A stretch of 64,000 bases of DNA from CAVQBJ01 sp963819075. GTDB taxonomy: Bacteria; Actinomycetota; Thermoleophilia; Solirubrobacterales; Solirubrobacteraceae. A program made the position numbers and the translations under genes. The notes under the pieces are model-generated. The model was not told the DNA's origin. It was given only the letters and a program-made list of their open reading frames with translations, and made no database searches. Location of the stretch: NCBI GenBank assembly GCA_963819075.1, contig CAWFUP010000001.1:868001-932000 (forward strand), read 5' to 3'. Within the stretch, counting starts at the first letter, position 1, and the number at the start of each line of letters is the position of its first letter. Positions 13,201 through 19,554 of this stretch are shown here, in pieces.

Positions 13201-15962
13201 AGGTCAACGTTCAGACGAGCATCCTCCGCGCCGATAGCGCCGAAACCCTGGCGACCCAGACAGCGACCATCGATACTGGAACCATCGCCGCCCCACCGAG
13301 TAACACCGAAGCACCAAGCATCTCGGGCACAGGGATCGTAGGCACAACGCTAAGTGGGACGGACGGCACCTGGCAAGGCGGCGCCGATCCGCTGACCTAC
13401 ACCTACCAATGGCTCGACTGCAACACCGCCGGGGGCGACTGCGATCCGATCGTAGGCGCAACGGATCCGACCTATGTCGTGGCCACCGCGGACATCGGCG
13501 ACACCATCGAACTGCAGGTGACCGCCGCAGACGGCGCGGCAACCGCAATGGCCACGAGCGCTCCGCAGGGACCCATCGTCGGGGCGACTATTCCCACCGA
13601 CGTCAGCCCCCCGACGATCGCTGGGACCCCCACCGAGCAGCGCACCCTCACCGTCCAGCCCGGCAACTGGAGCGGCAGTGCGCCGATCACGTACACCTAT
13701 CAGTGGCAGAATTGCCACTCCGGCCTCTCGTGCGCTGATATCCCGAATGCCACGAGCCCTCGCTACGTACTCAGTGCCGGCGACGTCAACGCGGCGGTGC
13801 AGGTACGGGTTACAGCCACCAACGGCGCCGGCTCTACAAGCGCGACATCGCTCCTGACCTCAACTGTCTCGGCGGTGGGCGCGCCCGTCAATCTCTCGCG
13901 GCCCTCGCTCGGCGTGCTGGGATACCCGTCGGTTGGCACCATCCTGACCACGGACGGGGGCACCTGGAACGGCGACGGAGGCGTGCTCCCCTACGAACGC
14001 AGCTATCAGTGGCAGCGCTGCGATTCCGGTGGCGCCACATGCGCAGACATCGACGGCGCCCAGACACAGAGCTATCAGGTAGGCAGCGCCGACGTCGGCA
14101 CGCGCCTCCGCGTGGCCGTGACCACGTCAAATGAGACCGGCAGCACATCCGCATACTCCGCGCTTACCGAGCCCGTTGTCGCCGCGCCGGCCTCGGATGT
14201 GACGACCCGTGTCGTCTACACAGCTCCAGGACCCAACGGAGGCTCGGACGCTCTGTATTCGGCCAACTACGACGGCTCTGACCCCACCCTCATCACTACA
14301 TGCGGCCGCATCGACCCTGTAGGGGCCGGGCAAGAGTGCTACTTCTCGAACCCCAGCGTATCCCCCGATGGCCAGATGATCGCGGTTGAGGAAGATCTCC
14401 CGACTGCCAATACCAGCCGAATCTGGGTCGTGGACAGCGGTGGCGATCACCCGCAGGTCATCGCCTCAAACGCCACACACCCAGCCTGGACGGCCGATGG
14501 AACGGGCGTCATCTTCGATGCCACGATTCAACAGGGATCGGGGGCGCTGGTTCAGCGTCTATACAGCGAAGACGTCGACCCAGGCCCACCCGTTCCACTA
14601 CCCGGACCGGGAGGCAACCAACTCGCGCCAACGGTATCGCCCGACGGCAGCGAGCTCGCCTACGTGGCCAGCACGGGGCACAACGCCCTACCGACACTCT
14701 GGGTTGCCAACTCGGACGGCACCGGCGCGAGCCCCCTGGGCCTGCCAGGTCTGACCGACATCAGCGACCCCACCTTCACCCCGGATACGCAGCAATTGAT
14801 CTTCACCGCCATCGATCCCAGCGGTGGCGATCCCTCGGCGCGCAATGTGTACGCGGTCAATCTGGATGGGACCAACCTCACACAGCTCACCACGGGCAAG
14901 ATCGACTTCTCGCACCCTGCATTCACCAACGACGGCAACGCGATCCTGCTAGTCGGCACGCGAGTCTGCTACGCGACCGCTTACAGGTCAAGCTCACAAA
15001 CGCGCGACGTCGCCTACGGCCAAGTCCCATGTGGCAGTGGCCTATGGAAGATGAATCCGGATGGCTCAAGCCTCCATTTCGTGCGGAGCCCCGTCTCCCA
15101 CATCGCGACAGTGCCGTGGCCACCCGCATGGCAGCTCATTGGCGACATGGCACACGAACTGGCCACGATAAACAGCGACCTCAAATCGGTCATCGCCGGG
15201 TTCCAAGCCGACGTCAACGCGCAGGGCGCGCTCGTAACCCACTCCCAGGTGCAGGCCATCGCTGGCTTGCACGCGGCGATTCAGGACCTCATCGACACCG
15301 CAAACCTCATTATTCGGCACGGCACTCCCGCCTCGCTCGTCACCAGCGCGAAGAACTACAAACAGGCCGCGACGGACGCAGGCGACACACTTGGCGGCTG
15401 GATCCTTGACGTGCTGGCAACACAAGTGTCGTTCGACAGCAGCATCCCGGTGCCGTTTGATAGCCCGGCAACGCTAGAAGAGTTCGAGCAGACGACCGCA
15501 CAACTCGGCGTGCTCGGCGCGAGAGCGAACGGGATCGCCAAAGGCGCAGATACCGCCGCGTTCTTCGGCCGGTACGAGCCGTCGATCGTTCGAGCCGCAC
15601 AGTCCTACACTCGGCAGCTGCCGGGACGCTTGTGGACAAACCTGGAAGGCGCCACCCTCGCCTCCCAGGGCATCGATGACCTAAAGCTTCAGAACATCAT
15701 CCTCATGCTGTACCGGAAGGACGCGACGATCGGGGATGGAAGTACAATGGCGGCCATCGAGGACGAGCTCCTGAATGGGACCTTGACCGCGAGTGACGGA
15801 CATCTAGTCAAGCTTGACGACGCGTTGAACGGCCTGCGTAACGCCCAAGGCAGGGGCCTCAACGCGTACGAGGCCCGCGTCACGAATAACCTCATCGGCA
15901 GAATCACGAACGACTTGGCGAACGCCAAGGACTTTCTGAATCGTACGAGTGGAATCCATTGA
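1263..15962 (+). CDS. giant secreted Ig-like-repeat protein with TolB-like propeller and toxin-like C-terminus
   Basis: This 4,899-residue protein starts with a basic stretch and one hydrophobic segment (about residues 25-52), a signal peptide or anchor. A LamG/concanavalin-like domain follows (about 60-275; HQYRFDDAAG...LYVNGKQVG). Next come 16 Ig-like repeats of about 95 residues to about 1850. Each has a YQWQSCD..G..C core and a closing segment like DVGSTLRVVVTASNAAG; the Cys pair could form a disulfide. A unique domain with paired cysteines spans about 1856-2113, then two fibronectin-like domains to about 2325. About 20 more Ig-like repeats run to about 4312, then a PD40/TolB-like beta-propeller to about 4615. 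The C-terminal 280 residues are helical and end in a module containing ATIGDGSTMAAIEDE. From memory, that module resembles the tips of Rhs/CDI polymorphic toxins. Cell-surface or secreted adhesin/toxin delivery is inferred. GTG at 1263 follows AAGGAAGG; ATG 1275 is an alternative. Confidence 0.85.
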   Translation: MGAGMGRLRGAVRAWMGQGGPGRRAPVTVAVLLVGLLGVALLVAVGAGGAGGTQPYATYESTVAADGPVHQYRFDDAAGSTTLADSVGSLTGSVTSITLGAAGPFTGAHGGSFGGSSWASFPSSPLAGDTAFSAEAWVDWSGGSSFGQPVFDFWSSGTNWLSLTPASSASGHPLTFEIRTTAGTTAVVTAPELAASAWEYVAVTETGGVLTLYVNGKQVGQTTGVTLTPSSLGATTSNFLGKGPVSTTPNFKGSLSNVAFYSKALSGAQVLAHYDAGEFPVNSGVPTISGTTKDGSTLTATSGAWTGVAPITFAYQWERCNSSGASCANISGATASTYKLTPADVGSTLVVAVTANNSAGTGSAVSAASAVVAALAPANTAVPAISGSAKEGQLLTASTGTWTGTPPLSFAYQWQSCSTTGGSCTSISGATASTYRLVSAQVGHTIKVVVKASNAAGSASATSAATATVTTGSPVNVTLPAISGTAQDGQTLIASTGAWAGTATITYTYQWQSCNSSGGSCANISGATSSTLVLGHANVGSTLQVVVTAKNSLGSTPATSPITAIVAAQPPANTALPTISGTAQAGSSLSATTGSWSGTPPLVYAYQWQSCNGLGSGCTNISGATGSSYALQPADVGNTVRVAVTATNSGATSPPAYSAVSGVVTAVAPSNTAPPVISGTAQDGQTLSASTGSWSGTPPFSYAYQWQSCNASGASCTTVSGAIAATFALTPAYVGDTIRVVVTASNQAGQGPGTPSAATGVVAALAPSNTAPPMISGTAQDGQTLSASTGSWSGTPPLSYAYQWQSCNAAGGTCSNITGATASTLTLGTALVGDTVRVAVTASNSAGTSSPTSSQATSPVTAAPPVNTSLPKISGTTIDGSTLTGSTGSWTGTPPLSYSYQWQSCNSAGASCSNISGATSATYTLSPSDVGTKLRVVVSASNAANQPVPATSAATAVIAAAPPANTALPQISGTTTDGSTLTATTGSWTGTPPLFYAYQWQACDKNGANCQTIAGATGSTLTLAPAQVGGTVRVIVTATNAANTPVPASSQASSVIAALAPTNTQPPQISGTPQVGQTLTATNGTWTGTPPLTYSYQWQDCDANGANCSTIAGATGSTYTPATSDLGSRLSVQVTATNAANAPVSAGSAATATVTSTPINTAPPAISGTAQDGSTLSATTGTWTGTQPISYSYQWQACDSHGQNCASIAGATSPTLALSPANVGSTLQVVVTAQNTVGTSAPAISTITSVVTPEGPANTSPPTITGVAIDGSSLSATTGSWTGTPPLTYTYQWQSCDSLGNACTDIAGANGSSYTLQPSDVGNTVRVAVSATNAAESSLPVYSGLTAVVMAVAPSDTASPVIVGSAQDGQTLSASTGSWTGTPTITYAYQWEMCDSSGSDCSSISGATSPGYTLVSADVGSTIRVAVAASNAGGTSSPTPSNATPVVAATAPVNSAVPVITGTAQDGQTLTASTGLWTGTPPISYTYQWQSCDSLGSECVDDPGATSSTYVPGPSDVGTTLRAVVSASNAAVGGPVPATSTATGPVTVAPPVNTAPPMISGTVQDGQTLTASTGSWTGTPPITYTYQWQSCDSLGSGCLNVPGATGSSYRLAPSDVGNTVLVVVTASNAAGVPVSTASATSAVATAASPVNTAPPVISGTASDGQTLSASTGSWTGTPPIAYSYQWQSCDSSGANCSNISDANAATYALGASDVGTTVRVAVTAANGAGYATTVSPPTADTSGGAGPPINTILPTISGAAQDGAPLAAAPGTWSGSSPIGYAYQWQRCDASGADCADIAGATDATYTPGLADDGATVQVVVTATNAAGSASTISASTGVVSPVSGGATSTGGLLDPTQQLLIDPSNAPVVSSGLDLSAATPVMFIESMPKSMSATSVTLGDFASDPACSGDADVRLEIYDYSPDGDLNAGQLVAASLVSQRLGRVLGPITWQIPATDLAAGDAYAFMLQAQPGSCGNALIRSWAHNQHEVNAGSNACSAFPGEAGMWRLWHTQGSVDSSGCGFISSPSGFDPAQPTGWQQVRHSTGGDELVTDPTACSLGASMTVWQSQSVCQFTQFAPPGQTVSDGWYYGLPWTGSGLSGAPRDLYLRLDPSASPVATTDPATAVGSATATLNATVNPNAHPSTYQFLWSTFGLASSLFADSPLLSGSTLPGTPVGLGSGAADMPISQPLTGLAPKTTYTYAVRVYPDDSYPILGGTASFTTAAAPIPATAPATAVTATGATLNGTVNATGSDTHYHFEWDDNPNQANGIAPAPDADAGSLTVPVAVSSRLSGLQPDTTYYYRLDAAKASDPPTRAQQQYSFKTLARAPLNVVPPSISGTAGSGQTLTADSGVWDENITGVQYQWQSCDQTGNNCSAISGATQGSYTLTAGDVGTTLSVLVTVQGGGAQATATSPASGVVQPPPSTLIALSPPSISGLALSGQTLTANPGMWSALATPTFTYQWQSCDANGQDCATIPGATGQTYSLTGADVGTTLSVIVTASQGRSSAMATSDGTTVVAQPTLLPQAPPAISGESVDGQILTASPGTWPNDPTIAFTYQWQSCDSLGVVCADIVGATGQTYQVGPGDIGNTIRVLVTAAGSSGTDRAASTPTPVIALAPPINGAPPVISGQPNSGQVLSADTGTWTGSDLSFALQWQSCDVTGNSCTNVPGATSPSYSLGPADVGTTLRVLVVASNALGTVSATSQPSPRIGPTSTLVDQTPPTITGSPQSGATLGAQPGTWTGIGTITYAYQWQSCDGNGQNCQAIVGATAQTYTPSNADGGTSIGLVVTATDDDGSQSAQATPTQPVTSTLVGQTPPTITGTPQSGATLSAQPGIWSGMGAITYTYQWQSCDETGEDCQAIAGANAQTYMPSTADVGATIAVTVTATDDDGPRSSQATPTQPIADVGSPTIAVAPAISGVAESGYPDSATLGAWNGNTDGATYTYTWELCDQDGMNCVADQTQTGASYTPSQSALGDTLRVIVTINTAAGQASAVSQAFGPITGPALANVAIPLVSGVAQVGEQLSASTGTWTGDMPIAYTYQWQDCDTSGSNCTDIEGATGATYTPATTDVGETLVVVASASNAWGTSSVASDPTLPVVAAGQAPTSVSPPEIGGIATAGQVLSAMPGEWNGSAPLTYDYQWQSCDPTGNQCSDIPGATDSTYTATDGDVGRTVVVDVTVSNAVGSIATSSAPTSIIASTQAPVATMPPAIQDQSAAGNSTPADGDTLVASPGEWSGATPQEYSFSWERCDANGANCGWIAAGTMSNVNGQQEGDYTLTSADVGSTLRVVVTSANTSGTGASTSEPTMPIAATAPKGTVVVSGNATVGNVLSAQASAAGTAPIATTYQWQECFVATGTCQNIEGATSESYALQPEDDGNYIAVTVTFTNTAGTDTEQGFEYNQIDAVGPPANVTPPQITAASGLAQPTASGAILTVNAGQWVGGGNLAYSYQWERCPTPDACAPIPSANQTTYVTTAADAGSTLEATVTATNLDGTAQATSDTFDITSVSSAPLLVAQPTITGTAQDGQLLTVQPGAWSNAPTSYTFQWEQCTYICQPIAGATAQSYRPEQQAGTTLEAIVQARNASGSSLTATTPNTGTVAEGEPQDVSPPLITGTPLTGESLTANPGVWYGAETLQYDWQRCDAGGSNCTDITGVTGSASYITQAADIGHAIRVTAVANGATTTASATSPPTAAIALQSGDRPANTVTPTIEGTPQDGATLAVTTGSWTAITPITYTYQWEDCAPQANSCTPIPGATSATYSATRTDIGSGLEVIVQASNASGSSDAASSTTTIVVPATDLTNLAPPSVPWYATAAYGQPYQASPGSWSGDPTVVDQWQRCDPLNISQTTGQPTCSDIPNATGLTYTPTAGDVGFELRLAETATNPVGTSTVYSAISVAVAQQTSNAGASINGVDVVGQTVTASSGVTSNASLPLISTYEFVRLNSDGTQTALQSGATPSYTLTTSDLGNVIEVNVQTSILRADSAETLATQTATIDTGTIAAPPSNTEAPSISGTGIVGTTLSGTDGTWQGGADPLTYTYQWLDCNTAGGDCDPIVGATDPTYVVATADIGDTIELQVTAADGAATAMATSAPQGPIVGATIPTDVSPPTIAGTPTEQRTLTVQPGNWSGSAPITYTYQWQNCHSGLSCADIPNATSPRYVLSAGDVNAAVQVRVTATNGAGSTSATSLLTSTVSAVGAPVNLSRPSLGVLGYPSVGTILTTDGGTWNGDGGVLPYERSYQWQRCDSGGATCADIDGAQTQSYQVGSADVGTRLRVAVTTSNETGSTSAYSALTEPVVAAPASDVTTRVVYTAPGPNGGSDALYSANYDGSDPTLITTCGRIDPVGAGQECYFSNPSVSPDGQMIAVEEDLPTANTSRIWVVDSGGDHPQVIASNATHPAWTADGTGVIFDATIQQGSGALVQRLYSEDVDPGPPVPLPGPGGNQLAPTVSPDGSELAYVASTGHNALPTLWVANSDGTGASPLGLPGLTDISDPTFTPDTQQLIFTAIDPSGGDPSARNVYAVNLDGTNLTQLTTGKIDFSHPAFTNDGNAILLVGTRVCYATAYRSSSQTRDVAYGQVPCGSGLWKMNPDGSSLHFVRSPVSHIATVPWPPAWQLIGDMAHELATINSDLKSVIAGFQADVNAQGALVTHSQVQAIAGLHAAIQDLIDTANLIIRHGTPASLVTSAKNYKQAATDAGDTLGGWILDVLATQVSFDSSIPVPFDSPATLEEFEQTTAQLGVLGARANGIAKGADTAAFFGRYEPSIVRAAQSYTRQLPGRLWTNLEGATLASQGIDDLKLQNIILMLYRKDATIGDGSTMAAIEDELLNGTLTASDGHLVKLDDALNGLRNAQGRGLNAYEARVTNNLIGRITNDLANAKDFLNRTSGIH
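2100..6790 (+). repeat. first array of about 16 Ig-like repeats
   Basis: Units of about 285-300 bases each encode NT..P.ISGT..DG.TL.A..GSWTGTPP, then Y.YQWQSC, then GAT...Y.L...DVG. Adjacent units are very close at the DNA level: those near 3283 and 3569 share long runs, which suggests recent duplication or gene conversion. The first five use TATCAGTGGCAG at the core; later ones use TACCAGTGGCAG and then TACCAATGGCAG. Confidence 0.85.
8240..14200 (+). repeat. second array of about 20 Ig-like repeats
   Basis: Same fold as the first array but more diverged. Several units have lost the canonical core (for example the unit near 13080, which lacks the tryptophan and the cysteines) and several have altered Cys spacing. 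The lower similarity suggests this array is older or under less gene conversion than the first. Confidence 0.75.
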
Positions 15963-15993
15963 GCGCCAATAGCGCGAGCCAGACAGCAAGGGC

Positions 15994-16530
15994 GTGTCTT
16001 CCGTGAGTGCCGAGCTCAATCCTCAGTCTGAGGCTGAGCAGTTCGTCAGGGGGCTCGCAGCGGCATTGCCAGAAGCATTTGGGGACGTCGACTTGGTCGA
16101 GGAGTACGACGGGTTGGTTGACCCAGACATCGCCCAAGCCATGATGTTTCCGCCGCCAGAGGGCGGTCACTACTGGCGCAAGACCACCGCGGCGGCAGAC
16201 GCGATCATTTGGCTCTCAGAGAATGCCCTCTCGCTCGATGTCCGAGCGGGGCGCACGACAGTGCTTCCGGGAGGCGAGGAGTTGCTGGCGCGGTTCTTCG
16301 ACTACATCGAGTCAGTGCTTGCCGCGAGCGAGACCGACATGCTCTGGCTCGCGGACGAGATCTACGCCGGCATCACCTGGACCGAGGACGTTATCGACCT
16401 ACTCGGGCCGGAGTCCGTGGCTCTACTGCACCGCGCACGCGCAGAGCTGCCGAGCACACACGTCGGCACGTGGCATCCGTGGCCACCCGAGCGGCGCGAC
16501 CTGGAGCCTCCGGCGCCTCCGAACGAATAG
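15994..16530 (+). CDS. small acidic protein, candidate immunity partner of the giant protein
   Basis: The 178-residue protein has no signal peptide or membrane segment, so it is probably cytoplasmic. It is acidic and rich in short helices: NPQSEAEQFVRGLAAALPEAFGDVDLVEEY near the start, then YWRKTTAAADAIIWLSENALSLDV, then DIIDLL-like and LLHRARAELPSTHVGTWHPW near the end. I recognise no named family. It starts 31 bases after the giant gene, on the same strand, and nothing else lies between it and the unit end. That is the position and size expected of an immunity gene behind a polymorphic-toxin tip. The GTG at 15994 follows AAGGG; a second GTG at 16003 is possible. Function is inferred from context only. 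Confidence 0.6.
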   Translation: MSSVSAELNPQSEAEQFVRGLAAALPEAFGDVDLVEEYDGLVDPDIAQAMMFPPPEGGHYWRKTTAAADAIIWLSENALSLDVRAGRTTVLPGGEELLARFFDYIESVLAASETDMLWLADEIYAGITWTEDVIDLLGPESVALLHRARAELPSTHVGTWHPWPPERRDLEPPAPPNE

Positions 16531-16977
16531 CGCTCGTCTCTAGCCCTGGTTCTCTCGCGTTCACCTGGGCCTCACGACGCGCTACGCCGCCTCGCGGAAC
16601 CCGTAGCGAGGCGCCTCGCCGCTGGCATCGACCAGCGAAAGGGTCATTGACCACGATATGCGTGCGACTGCGTGCGTCGGCGACCGCGCCGCGGATTCGT
16701 CGCTCGGCGACCGGGCCGGCGAGCGCGACGTCGCCGAAGGCGAGTCAGCGGATCCGGTTAGCTTCATGGTCGGTCTTCGGCTCGTATTGCGCGAACCGGT
16801 CGCGAGTTCGTCGGCGCGCCGCGGGCTGGCGCGGATGGGCGCGCAGACCCGCGTTAGCGGCGCATGCGAAATCTGTCCCAGATTTTGTCCCAAACTCCGC
16901 ATTTCTTGGATCGGCTCAGCGCATCTGAGACCACGTGAGCGCAGCGCAGAGACCGCACGAGTGCCGCTTCTGCCGAT
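16531..16977. other. right end of unit 1, no gene seen
   Basis: About 450 bases with no convincing gene. The last 110 bases hold the repeat module shared with the other unit ends, immediately left of the duplicated tRNA end. Confidence 0.5.
16867..16977. repeat. unit-end module A (paired TGTCCCA repeats)
   Basis: TGTCCCA occurs at 16874-16880 and 16886-16892, 12 bases apart, preceded by CGAAATC. A GATCGGCTCAGCGCATCTGAG stretch and an AGAGACCG stretch follow, leading straight into the attachment copy at 16978. The same order appears at 21961-22072. Short direct repeats close to an att site are what arm-type integrase binding sites look like. Alternatively this is the relic of the 3' end of an integrase gene on the minus strand, which would read EFGTKSGTDFA. 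Confidence 0.6.
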
Positions 16978-17036
16978 CTTAAAATCCGTTGCCCCTTCGG
17001 GGTTCTGAGGGTTCGAGTCCCTCCCCGGGTATGGCG
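16978..17036 (+). repeat. attachment-site copy 2 (exact 59-bp duplicate of tRNA-Leu 3' end)
   Basis: Identical to 761-819 and in the same orientation. It lacks the 5' half of the tRNA (acceptor 5' strand and D arm), so it is not a second tRNA gene. It marks the right border of unit 1. The lack of any mismatch suggests this insertion is more recent than those ending at 20034 and 22131. Confidence 0.88.
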
Positions 17037-17197
17037 TTTACTGACTCGCGGCCGCAGATGGTCGGCCGTGGCTCCAGGGGATCCGACCGAGCGCCGATAC
17101 GTTGGGCGATGCGACCGCATGGCCCTTCTCGTTGGCACGAGCCTCGGGTTCTTGGCACGCGGTCGCGCGCCAGTCTCGAATGCGCTGCATGGCACTG

Positions 17198-18433
17198 ATG
17201 GTGCGCTCGAGGATGCGCTACATCGTCGGATTGGTTCTGCTGGCGACCGTGGCGGCTGCGCTTGGCGCGCACGCCGGCTCGCGCGAGTCGTCAGTGGCGT
17301 CGGCAAGCCCTACGGCACCGACGGGCGCGTGGCGCGTCTTCCCGAGTCCGCCAGACTCGGCGACGTGTAGCTATCCGGCTCGGGCTGGGCGCGGAGACGT
17401 GATGGTGACGTGCGACAACGTCAAGTTCGTCTCGACGTTCGGTTCCTCGAGTGCGCCGCCGAGTCAGCCGAAGGCTTCGGTTCAGCAGTACTTCAGCGTG
17501 CTTTCGACGAGTCGCGGGTCGTGGGGGCCGCGTACGCTCATTCCCGCGCCAGACCTGTACGCGGGTCCCAATCCGGTGGGGCTCAATCCGCCCCTCACGC
17601 TGCCCGACGGCGACGTGTTCCTGGGGCGGGCGCGCTTTGACGCCGCCACCCGGGCGTTCCTGCCAACCGGCTCTCCTGGCTTTGCCACGTGCGGTCAGAG
17701 CATGGCGGTGCTCATCGCGGAAGGCCGGGTCCTGCTGGCTGGTGGAGGCCGCACCGTATATCACTCGGCGCCCACTGGCCCGTCGGCAACGTGCAACCCG
17801 ACGCCTCAGGCGGCCGTGTTCAACCCCTCTACCGACACGTGGGCGAGCACGGCGCCGATGCGCGTCGGCGTGTTCGCGGCCGCGGCCACTGAACTGCCGG
17901 ATGGGGGCGCGTTCCTGGCGGGCGGGATCGCCGGCAACCGGCTGACGAGGGCGACCCAGGTCTATGACCCGCGTCGCGATCGCTGGGTGTCAGGCCCTGA
18001 GTTGCCAGAGGCCCTGTCCGCCGCCTCGGCGGTGACGCTGCGCGACGGTCGGGTGCTCATCATGGGCGGCTTCTCGCTCAGCGGCCCGCAGCGACGTGCG
18101 TTCTTCTTCGTACCGGCTACCGGTGCCCTCGAACCGGCGCCTTCGATGCTGATCCCCCGGGGCGAGTTCTCGGCCACCATCACGACCGGCGGCGATGTCG
18201 TCGTAGCCGGCGGGGAGTCCATCGATGGCCACGGGCAGGTCTCGCCGGGGGTTCGCGATGTCGAGGTGTTCTCGCCCACGGCCGGTGTCTGGCGCCGCGC
18301 CGCGCCGCTCCCGTCCGCGCTGGCGTCGCCGGCCATAGCTACCTCATCCAGCACGATGTTCGCGCTGCCGCGTGGGCGGGTCTTTTTCGCCACCCTGTTC
18401 GGAGGCGACGCGATCGGGACTCCCGGGGCGTAA
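17198..18433 (+). CDS. secreted Kelch-repeat beta-propeller protein
   Basis: The protein (about 411 residues from this start) begins with a signal peptide: basic MVRSRMRY, a hydrophobic run GLVLLATVAAAL, then AHA. The mature part has at least four Kelch-like blades marked by DG.VL.AGG motifs: AEGRVLLAGG, LPDGGAFLAGG, LRDGRVLIMGG and TGGDVVVAGG. Each is followed by a V..P.T..W segment such as FNPSTDTWASTAPM. Such propellers bind glycans or proteins outside the cell; no catalytic motif is seen. The frame opens further upstream at 17102, but the signal peptide argues for a start at 17180, 17198 or 17213. It is the first gene of the second integrated unit. The ligand is unknown. Confidence 0.75.
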   Translation: MVRSRMRYIVGLVLLATVAAALGAHAGSRESSVASASPTAPTGAWRVFPSPPDSATCSYPARAGRGDVMVTCDNVKFVSTFGSSSAPPSQPKASVQQYFSVLSTSRGSWGPRTLIPAPDLYAGPNPVGLNPPLTLPDGDVFLGRARFDAATRAFLPTGSPGFATCGQSMAVLIAEGRVLLAGGGRTVYHSAPTGPSATCNPTPQAAVFNPSTDTWASTAPMRVGVFAAAATELPDGGAFLAGGIAGNRLTRATQVYDPRRDRWVSGPELPEALSAASAVTLRDGRVLIMGGFSLSGPQRRAFFFVPATGALEPAPSMLIPRGEFSATITTGGDVVVAGGESIDGHGQVSPGVRDVEVFSPTAGVWRRAAPLPSALASPAIATSSSTMFALPRGRVFFATLFGGDAIGTPGA

Positions 18434-18590
18434 CGCGGGTCTGCGGCTCGCGCCGCTTGCTCAGTGCTCCAGTCCGCGGACCCAAGCCATCTCCACATTC
18501 TTGCGAAGTGCCGCGTCTCTCGGGCACGCGTCTCGTCGGTCCCCCGGACCGATCGCCACGGCCGTCCGGCCAGCGCGTGACCATGCCGGT

Positions 18591-18851
18591 ATGCCTCGCA
18601 TTAGCGAGTTCTACGGGATCATCATCGCTATGTATTTCCGGGAGCACGGCGTCCCGCACTTCCACGCGACGTACGCCGGAGCCACCATCGTGGTCGCTAT
18701 CGAGACCGGTGAGGTTCTCGCCGGCGCGGTGCCGCCGCGAGCTCTGCGAATGGTCTCGGAGTGGCTCGACATTCATCGAGCGGAGCTCAGCGCGAACTGG
18801 GACCGGGCTAGGAAGGATGAGCCGCTGGAGCGAATCGAGCCGCTCCCCTAA
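18591..18851 (+). CDS. DUF4160 domain protein
   Basis: This 86-residue protein has the DUF4160 pattern: MPRISEFYGIIIAMYFREHGVPHFHA at the start, the conserved HG.PHFH core, then AIETGEVLAGAVPPRALRMVSEWL and a C-terminal helix ending NWDRARKDEPLERIEPL. Full length for the family. It is followed after 10 bases by a DUF2442 gene. These two families are very often neighbours in bacteria and are suspected to form a toxin-antitoxin-like pair, although the activity is not established. ATG at 18591 was chosen because the family begins with this MPRI segment; longer upstream reading has no homology. Confidence 0.85.
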   Translation: MPRISEFYGIIIAMYFREHGVPHFHATYAGATIVVAIETGEVLAGAVPPRALRMVSEWLDIHRAELSANWDRARKDEPLERIEPLP

Positions 18852-18861
18852 GCTTGCTGAG

Positions 18862-19137
18862 ATGGATCTCGGAGAGCACCTGCATCGGATCACCGCCGTT
18901 GAGGTTGTGGGTGACCACCGCCTTGGGCTGTCGTTCGAAGACGGCTTGACGGGCGTTCTCAATGCCGGGAACTGGGAGTGGCGTGGAGTCTTCTTGCCAC
19001 TGAAAGACCCGGATTACTTCGCGCGCGTGTCGTTGGACCACGAGCTGGGCACCATCAGTTGGCCGAACGGGGCCGACGTCGCGCCGGAGACGCTGCATCT
19101 CTGGCTCTCTGAGCAGCGCGACCGCCAGCCGGCGTAG
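18862..19137 (+). CDS. DUF2442 domain protein
   Basis: The 91-residue protein matches DUF2442: ITAVEVVGDHRLGLSFEDGLTGVLN, then LKDPDYFARVSLDHELGTISWPNGADVAPETLH near the end. The family is a small beta-rich domain usually encoded beside DUF4160, as here (10-base gap, same strand). It is probably the partner, perhaps an antitoxin or DNA-binding regulator, of the preceding protein. That role is family guilt by association, not shown by this sequence. Start ATG 18862 lies just after the upstream stop, so translation is probably coupled. Confidence 0.85.
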   Translation: MDLGEHLHRITAVEVVGDHRLGLSFEDGLTGVLNAGNWEWRGVFLPLKDPDYFARVSLDHELGTISWPNGADVAPETLHLWLSEQRDRQPA

Positions 19138-19278
19138 CGCCCGCCACCTGAGAGCTGGGTAGCGCAAGGCCGGGCAGGTGCGATCGCGGCCTGTCATCCG
19201 TCGAAGCTCGACTACGGCTTGACGATTCGAGAGCGGCTATCGCATGGCGCCGGCGGCGCCCGGCGGTCGCACCCCCCC

Positions 19279-19312
19279 CGAAATCTGTCCCAGATTCTGT
19301 CCCAAACTCCCC
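19279..19312. repeat. unit-end module B (paired TGTCCCA repeats)
   Basis: CGAAATC is followed by TGTCCCA at 19286-19292 and 19298-19304, again 12 bases apart, then AACTCCCCGAG. The attachment copy expected just to the right is missing; the next one is 700 bases away at 20013. Part of the unit end was therefore probably lost, or two units were fused here. Confidence 0.6.
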
Positions 19313-19554
19313 GAGTGTCACGCGGAGGCCGGTCGTCGTGAGACAGACACGTGCCGAGCGCCGCCGGATCGGCGGCCCGCATGCAGTACCACCAATTCCG
19401 AGCACACGCTCCATGCCCCGATCTTGCCAGGAGCGCGATCGCGAGGCGTCACGGGGGAGCGTCCAGTGATCCGTGTCGGGGTCTCGTTTCGAAAGGACGT
19501 TTGGCGGTGGGCAGGGGTTCGCCGCCACCGACAAATCAACAAGGGAGACCTGAC

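Noticed and set aside
16978..17036. Second tRNA-Leu gene
   Set aside because: The D arm and the 5' acceptor strand are missing; only the 3' half is present, as expected of an att duplicate. The same holds for 22073-22131.
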